In this document: piece by piece, positions 52,459 through 61,664 of the stretch | Layout: every line of letters begins with the position of its first letter | Position numbering within the stretch: position 1 is the first letter of the stretch | DNA from: Alicycliphilus denitrificans K601 | GTDB lineage: Bacteria > Pseudomonadota > Gammaproteobacteria > Burkholderiales > Burkholderiaceae_C | Direction: 5' to 3' | Length of the DNA: 64,000 nucleotides | Assembly: GCF_000204645.1 (NCBI RefSeq) | Contig: NC_015422.1 | Span: 1,567,001-1,631,000, forward strand | Translations under genes and position numbers: made by a program | Notes under the pieces: generated by a model | What the model saw: only the letters and a program-made list of their open reading frames with translations | Database searches by the model: none | Told to the model about the DNA's origin: nothing

Positions 52459-53352
52459 TCACTGCCTTTGCACGCGCATGACCGCGCCCGGCTTGCCGAA
52501 CAGGCCCGTGGGGCGGATCAGGATGATGACGAAGAGGATGACGAAGGCGATGGCGTCCGCCGCCGCCGAGGAGATGTAGGCATAGGCCAGCGTCTGCACC
52601 ACGCCGATGATCACGCCGCCCACGAGCGAGCCCGCGATGGAGCCCAGGCCGCCGAGGATGATGATGACGAAGGCGCGCATGAGGAACGGCTCGCCCATCA
52701 GGAAGTGCACCGAGTTGAACGCCAGCCCGATGAGCACGCCCGCGAAGCCCGCCAGGGCGCCGGAGATGAAGAACACCTGGATGTTGACCCACTCGGCATT
52801 GATGCCCAGCAGCTGCGCCGTGCCTTCCGAATGCGCCACGCAGCGGATGCGCCGGCCCATGCCGGTGTAGTACAGCGCATAGATCAGTGCGCCCACCAGC
52901 ACCAGGGCGGAGAGCACGATGATGAGCTGCAGCCGCTGCACCTGCAGGCCGAGGAACTCGTGGATCACCACAGGGAAGGTGTCGGCCGGGAACTGCCACA
53001 CGGCCGTGTTGGAGGCCTTCTGCGCCAGCGCCACGAGGGCGATGCTCGCGCCGATGGAGGTGAGGATGTAGGAGAACTCGGGCGCGTGGCGGCGGCGCAG
53101 CGGGCGGAAGGCCACGAAGTCGAGCAGCACGGAGAGCACGCCGCCCGCGAGCATGCCCACGAGCAGCGCGACGATGAACGGCGCATGGAACACCGTGGCG
53201 GCGTACAGGCCCGCGAATGCGCCCCACATGAACACGGAGCCGTAGGCCATGTTCAGGATGTGGTTGACGCCGAACAGCAGGGTGAAGCCCAGCGCGAAGA
53301 CGGCGAAGGTGCCGCCCACGACCAGGCCATTGAGGAGCTGTTGGATCAGCAT
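52459..53352 (-). CDS. livH: ABC transporter permease LivH
   Basis: 297 residues starting MLIQQLLNGLVVGGTFAVFA, a typical LivH N-terminus with multiple membrane helices and GLGSIAGSLVGGVIIGVVQT. Forms the translocation channel with LivM. Its start has no clear ribosome site. A palindromic repeat separates it from the upstream binding-protein gene. Confidence 0.92.
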   Translation of the reverse strand: MLIQQLLNGLVVGGTFAVFALGFTLLFGVNHILNMAYGSVFMWGAFAGLYAATVFHAPFIVALLVGMLAGGVLSVLLDFVAFRPLRRRHAPEFSYILTSIGASIALVALAQKASNTAVWQFPADTFPVVIHEFLGLQVQRLQLIIVLSALVLVGALIYALYYTGMGRRIRCVAHSEGTAQLLGINAEWVNIQVFFISGALAGFAGVLIGLAFNSVHFLMGEPFLMRAFVIIILGGLGSIAGSLVGGVIIGVVQTLAYAYISSAAADAIAFVILFVIILIRPTGLFGKPGAVMRVQRQ

Positions 53353-53373
53353 GGGAGAGGCTTCATAAGAGTG

Positions 53374-53427
53374 AGATTGGCCGCCAGCGCTTGTGCATCA
53401 AGCGCTGGCAGCTATCGTTTCAATAGA
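53374..53427. repeat. Palindromic intergenic repeat, copy 9
   Basis: GCCGCCAGCGCTTGTGCATC then AAGCGCTGGCAGCTATCG, between the binding-protein gene and livH. Such hairpins often keep binding-protein mRNA more abundant than permease mRNA; that role here is inference. Confidence 0.8.
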
Positions 53428-53430
53428 AAT

Positions 53431-54564
53431 TCAGGGCGCGGGGACGAACTTGCCGCCCTTGACCACGAGGACGATGGCGCCGTAGCTCGGCACGCGGTCC
53501 TTCTGGTTCCACACGCCGGAGCCGCCGACGATGGGCACGTCGCGCACCTTGTGGTAGCCCTCGCGCACCGAGTCGCGCGTGGGGTTGGGGCCGGCTTCCT
53601 TGAGCGTCGCCAGCGCCACCTGGGCGAGCGAGTAGGCCGATGCGGCCCAGTTGTCGGGCTCCACGCCCCAGCGCGCCTTGTAGGCGGCCTCGAACGACTT
53701 GTTCAGCGGCCGGTCGATGCCCGCCACGTAGTCCGACACGGCGATGGAGCCTTCGGACGCGGGGCCCGTCATCTCCAGGAACTTCTGCGACACCATGGCG
53801 ATGGTGCCGATGTAGCGCACCTTGTCGCCGCTGCCCGCCTGGCGCAGCTGCAGCACGATGTTGGCCGACTGCTCGCCGTAGGTGGCGAAGTACACCGCAT
53901 CCACGTCCAGGCCCTTGAGCTTGGTGGCCAGGGGCAGGAAGTTGGAGTCGCTGCTGACCACGGCTTCTTCTGCCACCACCGTGCCGCCGCCCGCCTTGAA
54001 GGGATCGCGGAAGTGGTTCTTGTATTCGATCAGCGCTTCGTTCACGCGGTCGTAGACGATGGCCACCTTCCTGATCGGCGTCTTCTCCAGCACGTATTTG
54101 GCCACGAGCGGGCTGACCACCGAGGGCGCCTGCTGGAACTTCAGCATCCACGGGCCGGGCTTGAGGATGGCGTCCGAGGTGACGAAGCTCAGGCTGGGCG
54201 TCTTCTTGTCGTTGAACACGGGGGCCACGGCCACGCCCTCGGTGGTGGCCGAGGGGCCCAGCACCAGCACGGCGCGGTCGCGGTCCGCCGCCTGGCCGGC
54301 CAGGTTGATGGCCTGGCCCTTGTCGCTGGCGCTGTCGCGCTCCATCAGGTTGATCTTGCGGCCGTTGACGCCGCCCTTGGCGTTGGCTTCTTCCACGGCC
54401 AGGCGGATGGCCTTCTGGTAGTTGGCGCCGGCGAAGGCCACGGGGCCGGTGACCGACTGGATGGACACCACGGGGATGTCCTGGGCCTGGGCCGCCAGGG
54501 TGGCCGACGCGGCGAGCGCTGCGGCCGTGGCCAGTTTCCTGATGGCATGTTGAAAGCACTGCAT
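53431..54564 (-). CDS. livK: Liv-type periplasmic binding protein
   Basis: 377 residues from MQCFQHAIRKLATAAALAAS with an AGGAGAC site and signal ending LAAQAQ. The mature part has the LivJ/LivK type I fold (SVTGPVAFAGANYQKAIRLA, VLGPSATTEGVAVAPVF). Binds the substrate of the LivFGMH transporter. Upstream genes for an alcohol and an aldehyde dehydrogenase suggest an alcohol- or acid-related ligand rather than a simple amino acid (inference). Confidence 0.9.
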   Translation of the reverse strand: MQCFQHAIRKLATAAALAASATLAAQAQDIPVVSIQSVTGPVAFAGANYQKAIRLAVEEANAKGGVNGRKINLMERDSASDKGQAINLAGQAADRDRAVLVLGPSATTEGVAVAPVFNDKKTPSLSFVTSDAILKPGPWMLKFQQAPSVVSPLVAKYVLEKTPIRKVAIVYDRVNEALIEYKNHFRDPFKAGGGTVVAEEAVVSSDSNFLPLATKLKGLDVDAVYFATYGEQSANIVLQLRQAGSGDKVRYIGTIAMVSQKFLEMTGPASEGSIAVSDYVAGIDRPLNKSFEAAYKARWGVEPDNWAASAYSLAQVALATLKEAGPNPTRDSVREGYHKVRDVPIVGGSGVWNQKDRVPSYGAIVLVVKGGKFVPAP

Positions 54565-54581
54565 GGTTGTCTCCTGTGAGG

Positions 54582-54645
54582 TTGCTATTGAAATAAGAGC
54601 TACTGGCGCTTGATGGAAAAGCGCCAGGGGTCTTTTTTGCTTGAA
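54582..54645. repeat. Palindromic intergenic repeat, copy 10
   Basis: GAGCTACTGGCGCTTGATGG then AAAAGCGCCAGGGGTCTTTT, between livK and the alcohol dehydrogenase gene. Confidence 0.75.
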
Positions 54646-54650
54646 TTCCT

Positions 54651-55721
54651 TCAGAACACGAACACGCCCTTGCCGCCGGCCTGCCCGTCGAAGACGCGGT
54701 AGGCCTCCTGGGCCTGCTCCAGCTTCCAGTGGTCGGTGAAAAGCCTGTCCACCTGCACGCCGTGGCGGGCCACGAAGGTCACGCAGTCCTTCATGCTCGG
54801 CTCCGAGAAGGTGTAGGAGCCGACGATGGTGCGCTGCTTGCCGATCACGTCCTTCATGCCATCCACATGAAGGTTGCCGCCCACGGCCACGAGCGCGATG
54901 CGCCCCCAGGGGCGTGTGCAGCGCACGGCCTGCTGCTTGGGCACGTCGCCGCCCGCGCAGTCCATGGAACAGGTCGCGCCCAGGCCGCCCGTGAGCTTGA
55001 GGATTTCCTCGATCGGATCGGCCTTGCTCCCGTCGATCACGTGGGCCGCGCCGAACTCCCTGGCGCGCGCCACGCGGTCGGGCGCGATGTCGATGCCGAT
55101 CACCTCCGCGCCCATGGCCGCGGCCAGTTGCACGGCCGACAGTCCCACGGGCCCCAGGCCGAACACGGCCAGCGTGTCGCGCGCGGTGACATTCAGGCGC
55201 AGCAGCGCCCCCCAGGCCGTGCCCGTGCCGCAGGAAATGGCCGCGCCCGTGGCGTAGGACACCTCCTCGGGCAGATGCACCAGCGAAGTCACGGGCACCT
55301 TCATGTAGTGCGCGTGGCCGCCATGCTTGATGACGCCGTGGATGTCCGCGCCATGGCTGCACATCTGCGTCCAGCCGCTGCGGCAGTGGTCGCAGTGGTT
55401 GCAGCCCTCGTAGTGGAACACCGTGACGCGGTCGCCCACCTTGAACACGCGCGGATCGACGGCCGAGCCGACCGCGACGATCTGGCCGCAGGGCTCGTGG
55501 CCCGCGATGATGGGCGTGTCCTCGGCCATGCCGCGCGAGGCCAGGTCCTTGAAGCCCAGGGACTTGAGCACCTCGGCGGGCTTGTTGCGGTAGAAGTGCA
55601 GGTCGCTGCCGCACATGCCCGAGGCCTTCATCTCGACGATGGCGTCGCCGGGGCCGGGCGTGGGGTCGGGGAAGTCGAGGATTTCGAGCTTCCGGTCGCC
55701 TCTGAATACGATGCCGCGCAT
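54651..55721 (-). CDS. Zinc-dependent alcohol dehydrogenase (MDR family)
   Basis: 356 residues from MRGIVFRGDRKLEILDFPDP with an AAGGAGACC site. Catalytic zinc ligands lie in GMCGSDLH and GHEPCG. Structural zinc Cys are in CNHCDHCRSGWTQMC. The NAD-binding glycine motif is GLGPVGLSAVQ. Oxidises an alcohol to an aldehyde using NAD(P). Directly upstream is an aldehyde dehydrogenase, so the operon converts an alcohol to its acid and couples it to an import system. Similar to sorbitol/threonine dehydrogenase-like MDR enzymes. Confidence 0.9.
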   Translation of the reverse strand: MRGIVFRGDRKLEILDFPDPTPGPGDAIVEMKASGMCGSDLHFYRNKPAEVLKSLGFKDLASRGMAEDTPIIAGHEPCGQIVAVGSAVDPRVFKVGDRVTVFHYEGCNHCDHCRSGWTQMCSHGADIHGVIKHGGHAHYMKVPVTSLVHLPEEVSYATGAAISCGTGTAWGALLRLNVTARDTLAVFGLGPVGLSAVQLAAAMGAEVIGIDIAPDRVARAREFGAAHVIDGSKADPIEEILKLTGGLGATCSMDCAGGDVPKQQAVRCTRPWGRIALVAVGGNLHVDGMKDVIGKQRTIVGSYTFSEPSMKDCVTFVARHGVQVDRLFTDHWKLEQAQEAYRVFDGQAGGKGVFVF

Positions 55722-55738
55722 GGTGGTCTCCTTGATGG

Positions 55739-57226
55739 TCAAACGTACAGGTTGGGGAACTGCCCCGTGGTGCTGATGACGGTGGTGCGCGTCTCCAGGT
55801 ACGGATCGAGCGCGTCGATGCCGTTCTCGCGCCCCCAGCCGCTGGCCTTGAAGCCGCCGTAGGGCGTGGACCAGCGCAGGAACGAATAGGTGTTGACCCA
55901 GACCATGCCCGCCTCGATGCGGCTGGAAACGCGGTGCGCGCGCCCCACGTCGCGCGTCCACAGCCCGGCCGTGAGGCCGTAGGGCGTGTCGTTGGCGATC
56001 GCAATGGCCTCGTCCTCGCCGTCGAACGGGATCAGCGAGGCCACGGGCCCGAAGATCTCGTCGCGCGCGATGCGCATGCCGTTGTCCACGCCCGCGAACA
56101 CCGTGGGCTCGACGAAGTAGCCGGCCGCGAGCTCGGGCGTGTCGATGCGGCGCCCGCCCGTGACGAGCTCGGCGCCGTCCTCCTTGCCGTACTGGATGTA
56201 CGACAGCGTCTTGTCCAGCTGCTGCTGGTGTGCCTGCGGCCCCATGTGGTTGGCGTCGATCCAGGGCAAGCCCACGCGTACCGCCTTGGCGCGTTCGCGG
56301 AAGGCCTCCACCACGCGGTCGTAGATGCTGCGCTCCACCAGCACGCGCGAGCCCAGCGCGCAGCTCTGGCCCGTGAGGCGCCAGGCCGAGGCCGTGGCGG
56401 CGTTGATGGCGTTGTCGATGTCCGCGTCGGCGAACAGGATGTGCGGCGCCTTGCCGCCCAGCTCGAAGGTGAAGCGCTTGAGGTTGTCGGCGCCGTCGCG
56501 CACCATGCGCCTGGCCGTGGCGGTGGAGCCGGTGAACGAGACCTTGTCCACGTCGGGGTGCTCCACCAGCCGCTGGCCCGCCGTGCGGCCATGGCCCGGC
56601 ACCACGTTGAACACGCCGGGCGGAAAGCCCGCCTCGTGCACCAGCCGCGCCAGCACCAGCGCGGAGACGGGCGTGGACTCCGCGGGCTTGACCACCAGCG
56701 TGCAGCCCGCCGCCAGCGCCGCGCCCACCTTCAGGCAGGTGGCCAGCAGCGGCGCGTTCCACGGAATGATGGCGCCCACCACGCCCACAGGCACGCGCGT
56801 GGTGAAGGCGTGCACGCTGTCGTCGATGGGAATGGTCGTGCCCTGGGCCTTGTCGGCCAGCGACGCGAACCACTGGTACCACTGCACCTGGGCCGTGAGG
56901 CTGGCGCGGTGCTCGCGCACGAGGTTGCCGTTGTCGTGCGACTCGATCACCGCCAGCTCGGGGATGGCGGCGGCGAACAGGTCGGCCAGGCGGCGCAGCA
57001 GCGCGGCGCGCTCGTGGCCGGGCTTGCGGCTCCAGGCCGGGAAGGCGCGGCGCGCGGCCTCGACCGCGCGGTCGATGTCGCGCGCGCCGCCCAGGGGCGC
57101 GATGGCCCAGGGCCGGCCGGTGGCGGGGTCGATGCTCTCGACGAGCTCGCCGTCAATCGGTGTCACCCATTCGCCGTTGATGTACAAGTGCTCGTAGCGG
57201 GGCAGGAGGGCAGAGTCTTGGGGCAT
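55739..57226 (-). CDS. Aldehyde dehydrogenase
   Basis: 495 residues. NAD(P)-dependent ALDH with Asn157 (PWNAP), Lys180, Glu255 (FELGGKAP) and catalytic Cys289 (GQSCALGSR), and the C-terminal GGFKASGWGRENG motif present. Oxidises an aldehyde to the carboxylate, pairing with the alcohol dehydrogenase 17 bases downstream. Starts 7 bases after the stop of the livK remnant. Confidence 0.93.
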   Translation of the reverse strand: MPQDSALLPRYEHLYINGEWVTPIDGELVESIDPATGRPWAIAPLGGARDIDRAVEAARRAFPAWSRKPGHERAALLRRLADLFAAAIPELAVIESHDNGNLVREHRASLTAQVQWYQWFASLADKAQGTTIPIDDSVHAFTTRVPVGVVGAIIPWNAPLLATCLKVGAALAAGCTLVVKPAESTPVSALVLARLVHEAGFPPGVFNVVPGHGRTAGQRLVEHPDVDKVSFTGSTATARRMVRDGADNLKRFTFELGGKAPHILFADADIDNAINAATASAWRLTGQSCALGSRVLVERSIYDRVVEAFRERAKAVRVGLPWIDANHMGPQAHQQQLDKTLSYIQYGKEDGAELVTGGRRIDTPELAAGYFVEPTVFAGVDNGMRIARDEIFGPVASLIPFDGEDEAIAIANDTPYGLTAGLWTRDVGRAHRVSSRIEAGMVWVNTYSFLRWSTPYGGFKASGWGRENGIDALDPYLETRTTVISTTGQFPNLYV

Positions 57227-57233
57227 GGCGCTC

Positions 57234-57443
57234 TCACATCAGGTTGAAGGGATCTGCGCCCGGGATGGCGAAGCACGGGCCGGGCGCCTTCGTGCCGTTG
57301 AAGATCGGCGAAACGGCCACGCTCCCGGCCGAGGTGGAGGGGCCGAAGAAGACGACGGCGCGAGCGCGGGACTCCACTGCGGCCAGCGCGCCCGGAACCG
57401 CAGTGCCCGCGGGCGTGCGGACAAGGTGATGAAGATGCAGCAT
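57234..57443 (-). pseudogene. Truncated Liv-type binding-protein remnant
   Basis: 69 codons from an ATG with an intact AGGAGACAACACC site. Residues ARAVVFFGPSTSAGSVAVSP then IFNGTKAP align with RAVLVLGPSATTEGVAVAPVFNDKKTP in the intact livK. No signal peptide or ligand domain remains. It is the first reading frame of the ALDH/ADH/liv operon. The promoter and start survive but most of the gene has been deleted, so translation of the remnant may merely help couple the aldehyde dehydrogenase. Confidence 0.6.
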
Positions 57444-57547
57444 GGTGTTGTCTCCTGCCTGGTTTTTCCGGGATCGTTTCAGGCCCGTTCGCCTGGCCAG
57501 GCCAGTGCGAGCGCGCCAATCTAGGAGAGAGCCGATGGGGGGTCAAT

Positions 57548-57571
57548 TGACGAAGTGCGAAATGCCGATTC
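57548..57571 (-). promoter_or_regulatory. Box resembling the 24-base conserved element, upstream of the liv operon
   Basis: On the minus strand reads GAATCGGCATTTCGCACTTC then GTCA. It is a looser match to boxes at 17138 and 25436 and lies about 105 bases before the livK-remnant start. GTCAATTGAC is a palindrome overlapping it. Confidence 0.35.
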
Positions 57572-57625
57572 GACGGAATTGAAGAAGATCCGGCCGGCCG
57601 CACCCGCACCTCCCGAAGGCCGGTG

Positions 57626-58597
57626 TCAGGACCGCTTGACCAGCTCCGCCACGCGCCGCCAGCGCGCGTCCTCGGCCGGCAGGCTGGCCTGGAACGCGCG
57701 GTGCTCCACCAGCTCGACGAACATCGACTGCTTGTCGCAGAAGGCCTTGAACTCGGGCGAGCGCGCGATCCTTGCCAGCCCGTCGGACACCAGGGCGACC
57801 ATGGCGTCGGGCGCCCCCGCGGGGGCGAACGCGCCCATCCACGAAGCCACCTCGAAGCCGGGAATGCCGCACTCGGTGCCCGTGGGCACGTCGGGCAGAG
57901 CCTCCCAGCGATTGCGGCTGGTCACGGCCAGCGCGCGCAGGCGGCCGGCCTTGATCAAAGGCAAGACACCGCCCGATCCCTGGCAGGTGAAGGCCACGAT
58001 GCCGGCCACCGTGTCGGTCACGGCCTGGGTATTGCCCTTGTAGGGGATGTGCTTGGCCGAGGTCCTGGTCAGGTCGTTCAGGATCACGGTGCACAGGTGC
58101 GATGTGCTGCCCACGCCGCCCGAGCCGTAGTCGACCTCGCCGGGCCTGGCCTTCATCGCGGCCAGCAGGTCGGCCATGGTCTTGTAGGGTGAGTCCGCCG
58201 CCACCACCACGGCCAGCGCGGCGCTGCAGATGCGGGCGACGGCCTTGAAGTCCTTCACCGGGTCGTAGGTGGCCGATGCCTCGCCCGAGTAGCGCGCGGA
58301 GAAGTGCGTCACGCCCGTGAACAGCAGCGTATGGCCGTCGGCGGGCGACTTGGCCACGGCCTCGCTGCCGATCGCGCCGCCCGCGCCGGGGCGGTTCTCC
58401 ACGACGACGGGTACGCCCGCGATTCTGGACAGCGGCTCGGCCGCGAAGCGCGCGGCGGCGTCCACGGTCGTGCCGGCGGATGCGGCGACCAGCAGGCGGA
58501 TGGGCTTGCCGGCGATCGGCTGCGCCAGCGCGATGGCGGGGCCCAGCGCGGCGGGCAGCGCGGGCAGGGCCTGCAGGAGGTGGCGGCGTGAAATCAT
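57626..58597 (-). CDS. Bug/TctC-family periplasmic solute receptor
   Basis: 323 residues from MISRRHLLQALPALPAALGP at 58597; a twin-Arg-like start and signal ending ALAQ. Contains LVAASAGTTVDAAARFAAEP, VENRPGAGGAIGSE, ADGHTLLFTG and PDVPTGTECGIPGFE. It follows a MmgE/PrpD gene in the same direction, the same pairing seen at 25.5-28.6 kb. Carboxylate ligand unknown. Confidence 0.9.
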   Translation of the reverse strand: MISRRHLLQALPALPAALGPAIALAQPIAGKPIRLLVAASAGTTVDAAARFAAEPLSRIAGVPVVVENRPGAGGAIGSEAVAKSPADGHTLLFTGVTHFSARYSGEASATYDPVKDFKAVARICSAALAVVVAADSPYKTMADLLAAMKARPGEVDYGSGGVGSTSHLCTVILNDLTRTSAKHIPYKGNTQAVTDTVAGIVAFTCQGSGGVLPLIKAGRLRALAVTSRNRWEALPDVPTGTECGIPGFEVASWMGAFAPAGAPDAMVALVSDGLARIARSPEFKAFCDKQSMFVELVEHRAFQASLPAEDARWRRVAELVKRS

Positions 58598-58620
58598 GGT
58601 GGTTCTCCTCGGGTACGGGG

Positions 58621-60027
58621 CTATTGCGCCGCGGCGCACAGGGCCGTCAGGTCGGCGGCCTTCATCGCCGGGTCCATGGCGCGCAGCGCGGCGAGCAGCG
58701 CGCGGGCGCGCCCGGCGCCCAGCACGCCTTCGGTCAGTTCCATGAACTTGGCGTCCTGCACTTGCTCGGGCATGGGGTTGGTGTCGGTGCCGATCGGGTC
58801 GGCGACGAAGACATGCTGCGAGCTGCCGTCCTGGAAGGCGACCGTGACGTCGGCCACGAACTTGCCCGGGTGGCTCTTCTCCAGCGCGGGCTCCTCGGTG
58901 ATGCGGATGCCGCGCGCCAGCGCGATGACGGGCGCCATGTCCACCTTGCCGGCCAGGTAGTCGCGGTGCACGGGGTAGCCGTTGCCCAGGCCCAGCAGCG
59001 CGAACGCGGCCTGGATGGGCAGGCTGAACTGCACGTGCTCGATGTTCCTGGGCGTGTAGGCGTTGGCGTTGGCCGTGCCCACGACCACGTTGAAGTGCGG
59101 CGTGATCTTGAGGTGCACGTCGGCTATCTCGGTGCGGCGCGCGGCGAAGGGGCGTAGCGCGTCGATGTAGGCGTGCGTGCAGTAGCAGGCGCAGTAGGCC
59201 TTGAGCCAGACGGTGGCGATCTGGAAGGGCTGGCCGGGGGCGAAGCGCGCCTCGGCGCCGTCGCCCGGGCCGCGCTGCAGGAAGGTCTTGAAGAAGCCCT
59301 TGTTGCCGCTCAGGAAGGCGCGTGGTCCGGTGATGCCGGCGCGCGCCATCTCGGCCGCCGCCATACCGCTCTTCGTGCCTATGCCCGCATGGATGCGCTT
59401 GATGGAGCCGCCCGTGGAGGTGTACTCGGTGGTGCCGCTGGTGTGGCTGAGCGCGATGGCCAGCGCGTGCAGCGTGGTCTCGGCGTCGAGCCTGCGCAGC
59501 TTGGCCGCCACGGCCGCAGCGCCGAAGCTGGAGAGCACGCAGTGCGGGTGAAAGCCCCGCTGCAGCAGGTCGGGCGCGGCCAGCAGGCCGATGCGGGTGT
59601 AGACCTCGTAGCCTGCCACGAGAGCGGTGACGACTTCCTCCAGCGTCGCGCCCAGCTCCTCGCCTAGCGCCAGCGCCGCCGGGATCACGCAGCTGCCCGG
59701 GTGGCTGTAGCTGGGGCCGTGGGCGTCGTCGTACTCGAAGCCGTGGCCGTAGGAGCCGTTGACAAAGGCGGCGTCCTGCGCGCTCATGGTGAGGCCGCTG
59801 GCGGCCACGCGGCTGGCGCCGGGGCGCTGCTGGGCGGCAGCGTACTTGAGCAGCTGCTGCGACCACGGCATCTGCGAGATGCCGATCTGCAGCGCGAGCT
59901 GGTCGCGCATCAGGCGGTTCACGCCCGCGTGGGCGGGGGCGTCGAGGTCTTCGTAGCGCAGGTCCTGGACGAAGCGCACCAGCGCTTGCTCCAGGGGCGG
60001 GCAGTGGGGAAGGGCGGAGTCGGTCAT
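58621..60027 (-). CDS. MmgE/PrpD family protein
   Basis: 468 residues from MTDSALPHCPPLEQALVRFV. Segments GHGFEYDDAHGPSYSHPGSC, GFHPHCVLSSFGAAAVAAKL and TSGTTEYTSTGGSIKRIHAG mark the family and resemble the copy at 27155 more than those at 2629 and 39652. Likely dehydratase or decarboxylase of a branched acid, paired with the downstream Bug receptor. Separated from the upstream aldehyde dehydrogenase by a partial palindromic repeat. Confidence 0.87.
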   Translation of the reverse strand: MTDSALPHCPPLEQALVRFVQDLRYEDLDAPAHAGVNRLMRDQLALQIGISQMPWSQQLLKYAAAQQRPGASRVAASGLTMSAQDAAFVNGSYGHGFEYDDAHGPSYSHPGSCVIPAALALGEELGATLEEVVTALVAGYEVYTRIGLLAAPDLLQRGFHPHCVLSSFGAAAVAAKLRRLDAETTLHALAIALSHTSGTTEYTSTGGSIKRIHAGIGTKSGMAAAEMARAGITGPRAFLSGNKGFFKTFLQRGPGDGAEARFAPGQPFQIATVWLKAYCACYCTHAYIDALRPFAARRTEIADVHLKITPHFNVVVGTANANAYTPRNIEHVQFSLPIQAAFALLGLGNGYPVHRDYLAGKVDMAPVIALARGIRITEEPALEKSHPGKFVADVTVAFQDGSSQHVFVADPIGTDTNPMPEQVQDAKFMELTEGVLGAGRARALLAALRAMDPAMKAADLTALCAAAQ

Positions 60028-60041
60028 GGTGTTTATTGCTC

Positions 60042-60080
60042 CTCAAAAGATAGCTGCAGGCGCTTGCTGCATAAGGTATA
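60042..60080. repeat. Half copy of the palindromic repeat, copy 11
   Basis: GATAGCTGCAGGCGCTTGCT keeps one arm; the other is replaced by GCATAAGGTATAATTCGG. GGTATAATT could act as a promoter -10 element on the plus strand. Confidence 0.5.
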
Positions 60081-60097
60081 ATTCGGGAAATTCCTTC

Positions 60098-61576
60098 TCA
60101 GACAAGGTTGAAGTAGGTCGCCTTGGGGTACAGGAAGCTCTCCACGTGCTCCTTGCCCCCCTTCCAGCCGTAGCCGCTCATCTTGGTGCCGCCAAAGCCC
60201 GTGGCCGGGTCGATCACGCCGTAGCAGTTGACCCACACCGTGCCCGAGCGGATGCCCTGCGAGACCTTGTGCGCGGTGCCGAGGTTTTGCGTCCACACGC
60301 CGCCTGCCAGGCCGTAGGGCGTGTCGTTGGCCAGCCGCAGCGCGTCCTCCACCGTGTCGAACGGGATCACCGAGGCCACGGGGCCGAAGATCTCCTCGCG
60401 GGCGATGGTCATGTCGTTGCGCACGTTGGCGAACACCGTGGGCTCCACGAAGAAGCCCTTGCCCAGTTCGCCGCCGGTCAGGCGCTGGCCGCCGTGCACC
60501 AGCTGCGCTTCCTTGCCGCCGATGTCCATGTAGTGCATCACGCGGTCCAATTGGCGCTGCGAGATCAGCGGGCCGATCTGCACGCCGCTCTCGCGCCCGT
60601 CGCCGATCTTGATGGTCTTGGCGAAGGCCGCCAGCCGCTGCACGAACTCGTCGTGGATGGCGCGCTGCACCAGGATGCGCGTGCCCGCCACGCAGACCTG
60701 GCCGGTGTTGCTGAACACGCCCATGGCCGCGCCGGGCACGGCCTTGTCCAGGTCGGCGTCGGCCAGCACGATGTCGGGCGACTTGCCGCCCAGCTCCAGC
60801 TGCAGGCGCTTCAAGTTGCCCGCCGACGCGCGCACGATGGCCTGCGCCGTGCCCACCGATCCGGTGAAGGCCACGCGGTCCACGCCCATGTGTTCGGACA
60901 GGGCCTGGCCCACGTCCTTGCCGTAGCCGGTGACGACGTTGATGACGCCCTCGGGCACGCCCGCCTCCATCATCAGCTCGGACACGCGCAGCGACGAGAG
61001 CGATGCGTCCTCGGCGGGCTTGAGCACCGCCGTGCAGCCCGTGGCCAGGGCCGGGCCGTAGATCCACCACAGGCCCATGAGAGGCCCGTTCCACGGGATG
61101 ATGCCGCCCACCACGCCCACGGGCACCTGGTGCTTGAGCGCCATGAAGTTCGGCGCGATGGACATGGGCGTGCCGGTCACCGAGCCCGCCAGGCCCGTCT
61201 GTGACGCGTAGAACTGCAGCAGCTGCGACAGCCATTCCTTGTAGCCGCGCGTGCGCGCGAGCGGCGCGCCCATGTCCAGCGTCTCGATGAGCGCCAGCTC
61301 CTCGAAGTTGTCCATGATCGCGTCGTGCACCTTGAGCAGCAGCTTGCGCCGCTCGTGCGCGGTGAAGCGGCTCCACGGACCCTCGAAGGCCTTGCGCGCG
61401 GCCGCCACGGCGCGGTCCACGTCCTGCGCGTTGCCCTGGGCGATGCGGCACAGCAGCTCGCCGTTGGCGGGGTTGATCGCGTCGATGTGCTGGCCCGTGC
61501 TGGACGCGACCCACTGGCCGCCGATCAGCAGCTGCTTGGTTCCTTGAACGAAGGCGGGGATTGTTGGCTGGCTCAT
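60098..61576 (-). CDS. Aldehyde dehydrogenase
   Basis: 492 residues. Catalytic set Asn163, Lys186, Glu261 (LELGGKSP) and Cys295 (NTGQVCVAGTR) is complete. C-terminal FGGTKMSGYGWKGGKEHVES matches ALDHs of the phenylacetaldehyde/gamma-glutamyl type. Oxidises an aldehyde to acid. Encoded between another ALDH (61665) and the MmgE/PrpD gene. The duplication is not recent, as the two differ throughout. Confidence 0.92.
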   Translation of the reverse strand: MSQPTIPAFVQGTKQLLIGGQWVASSTGQHIDAINPANGELLCRIAQGNAQDVDRAVAAARKAFEGPWSRFTAHERRKLLLKVHDAIMDNFEELALIETLDMGAPLARTRGYKEWLSQLLQFYASQTGLAGSVTGTPMSIAPNFMALKHQVPVGVVGGIIPWNGPLMGLWWIYGPALATGCTAVLKPAEDASLSSLRVSELMMEAGVPEGVINVVTGYGKDVGQALSEHMGVDRVAFTGSVGTAQAIVRASAGNLKRLQLELGGKSPDIVLADADLDKAVPGAAMGVFSNTGQVCVAGTRILVQRAIHDEFVQRLAAFAKTIKIGDGRESGVQIGPLISQRQLDRVMHYMDIGGKEAQLVHGGQRLTGGELGKGFFVEPTVFANVRNDMTIAREEIFGPVASVIPFDTVEDALRLANDTPYGLAGGVWTQNLGTAHKVSQGIRSGTVWVNCYGVIDPATGFGGTKMSGYGWKGGKEHVESFLYPKATYFNLV

Positions 61577-61605
61577 GCCTGTCTCCTTTGGTCTTTCAAG
61601 TGTTT

Positions 61606-61652
61606 TTGGCCTGTAGCGATTGCTGGAAAAGCGCTGACAGCTACTGAATGAG
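61606..61652. repeat. Palindromic repeat, copy 12
   Basis: CTGTAGCGATTGCTGGAAAA then GCGCTGACAGCTACTG. Partly degenerate; between the two aldehyde dehydrogenase genes. Confidence 0.6.
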
Positions 61653-61664
61653 TAGCAATGCGGG

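Noticed and set aside
53431..56004. 857-codon minus-strand frame appearing to fuse an alcohol dehydrogenase-like part to LivK
   Set aside because: The N-terminal part is an out-of-frame reading of the alcohol dehydrogenase gene; LivK has its own start, signal peptide and ribosome site at 54564.
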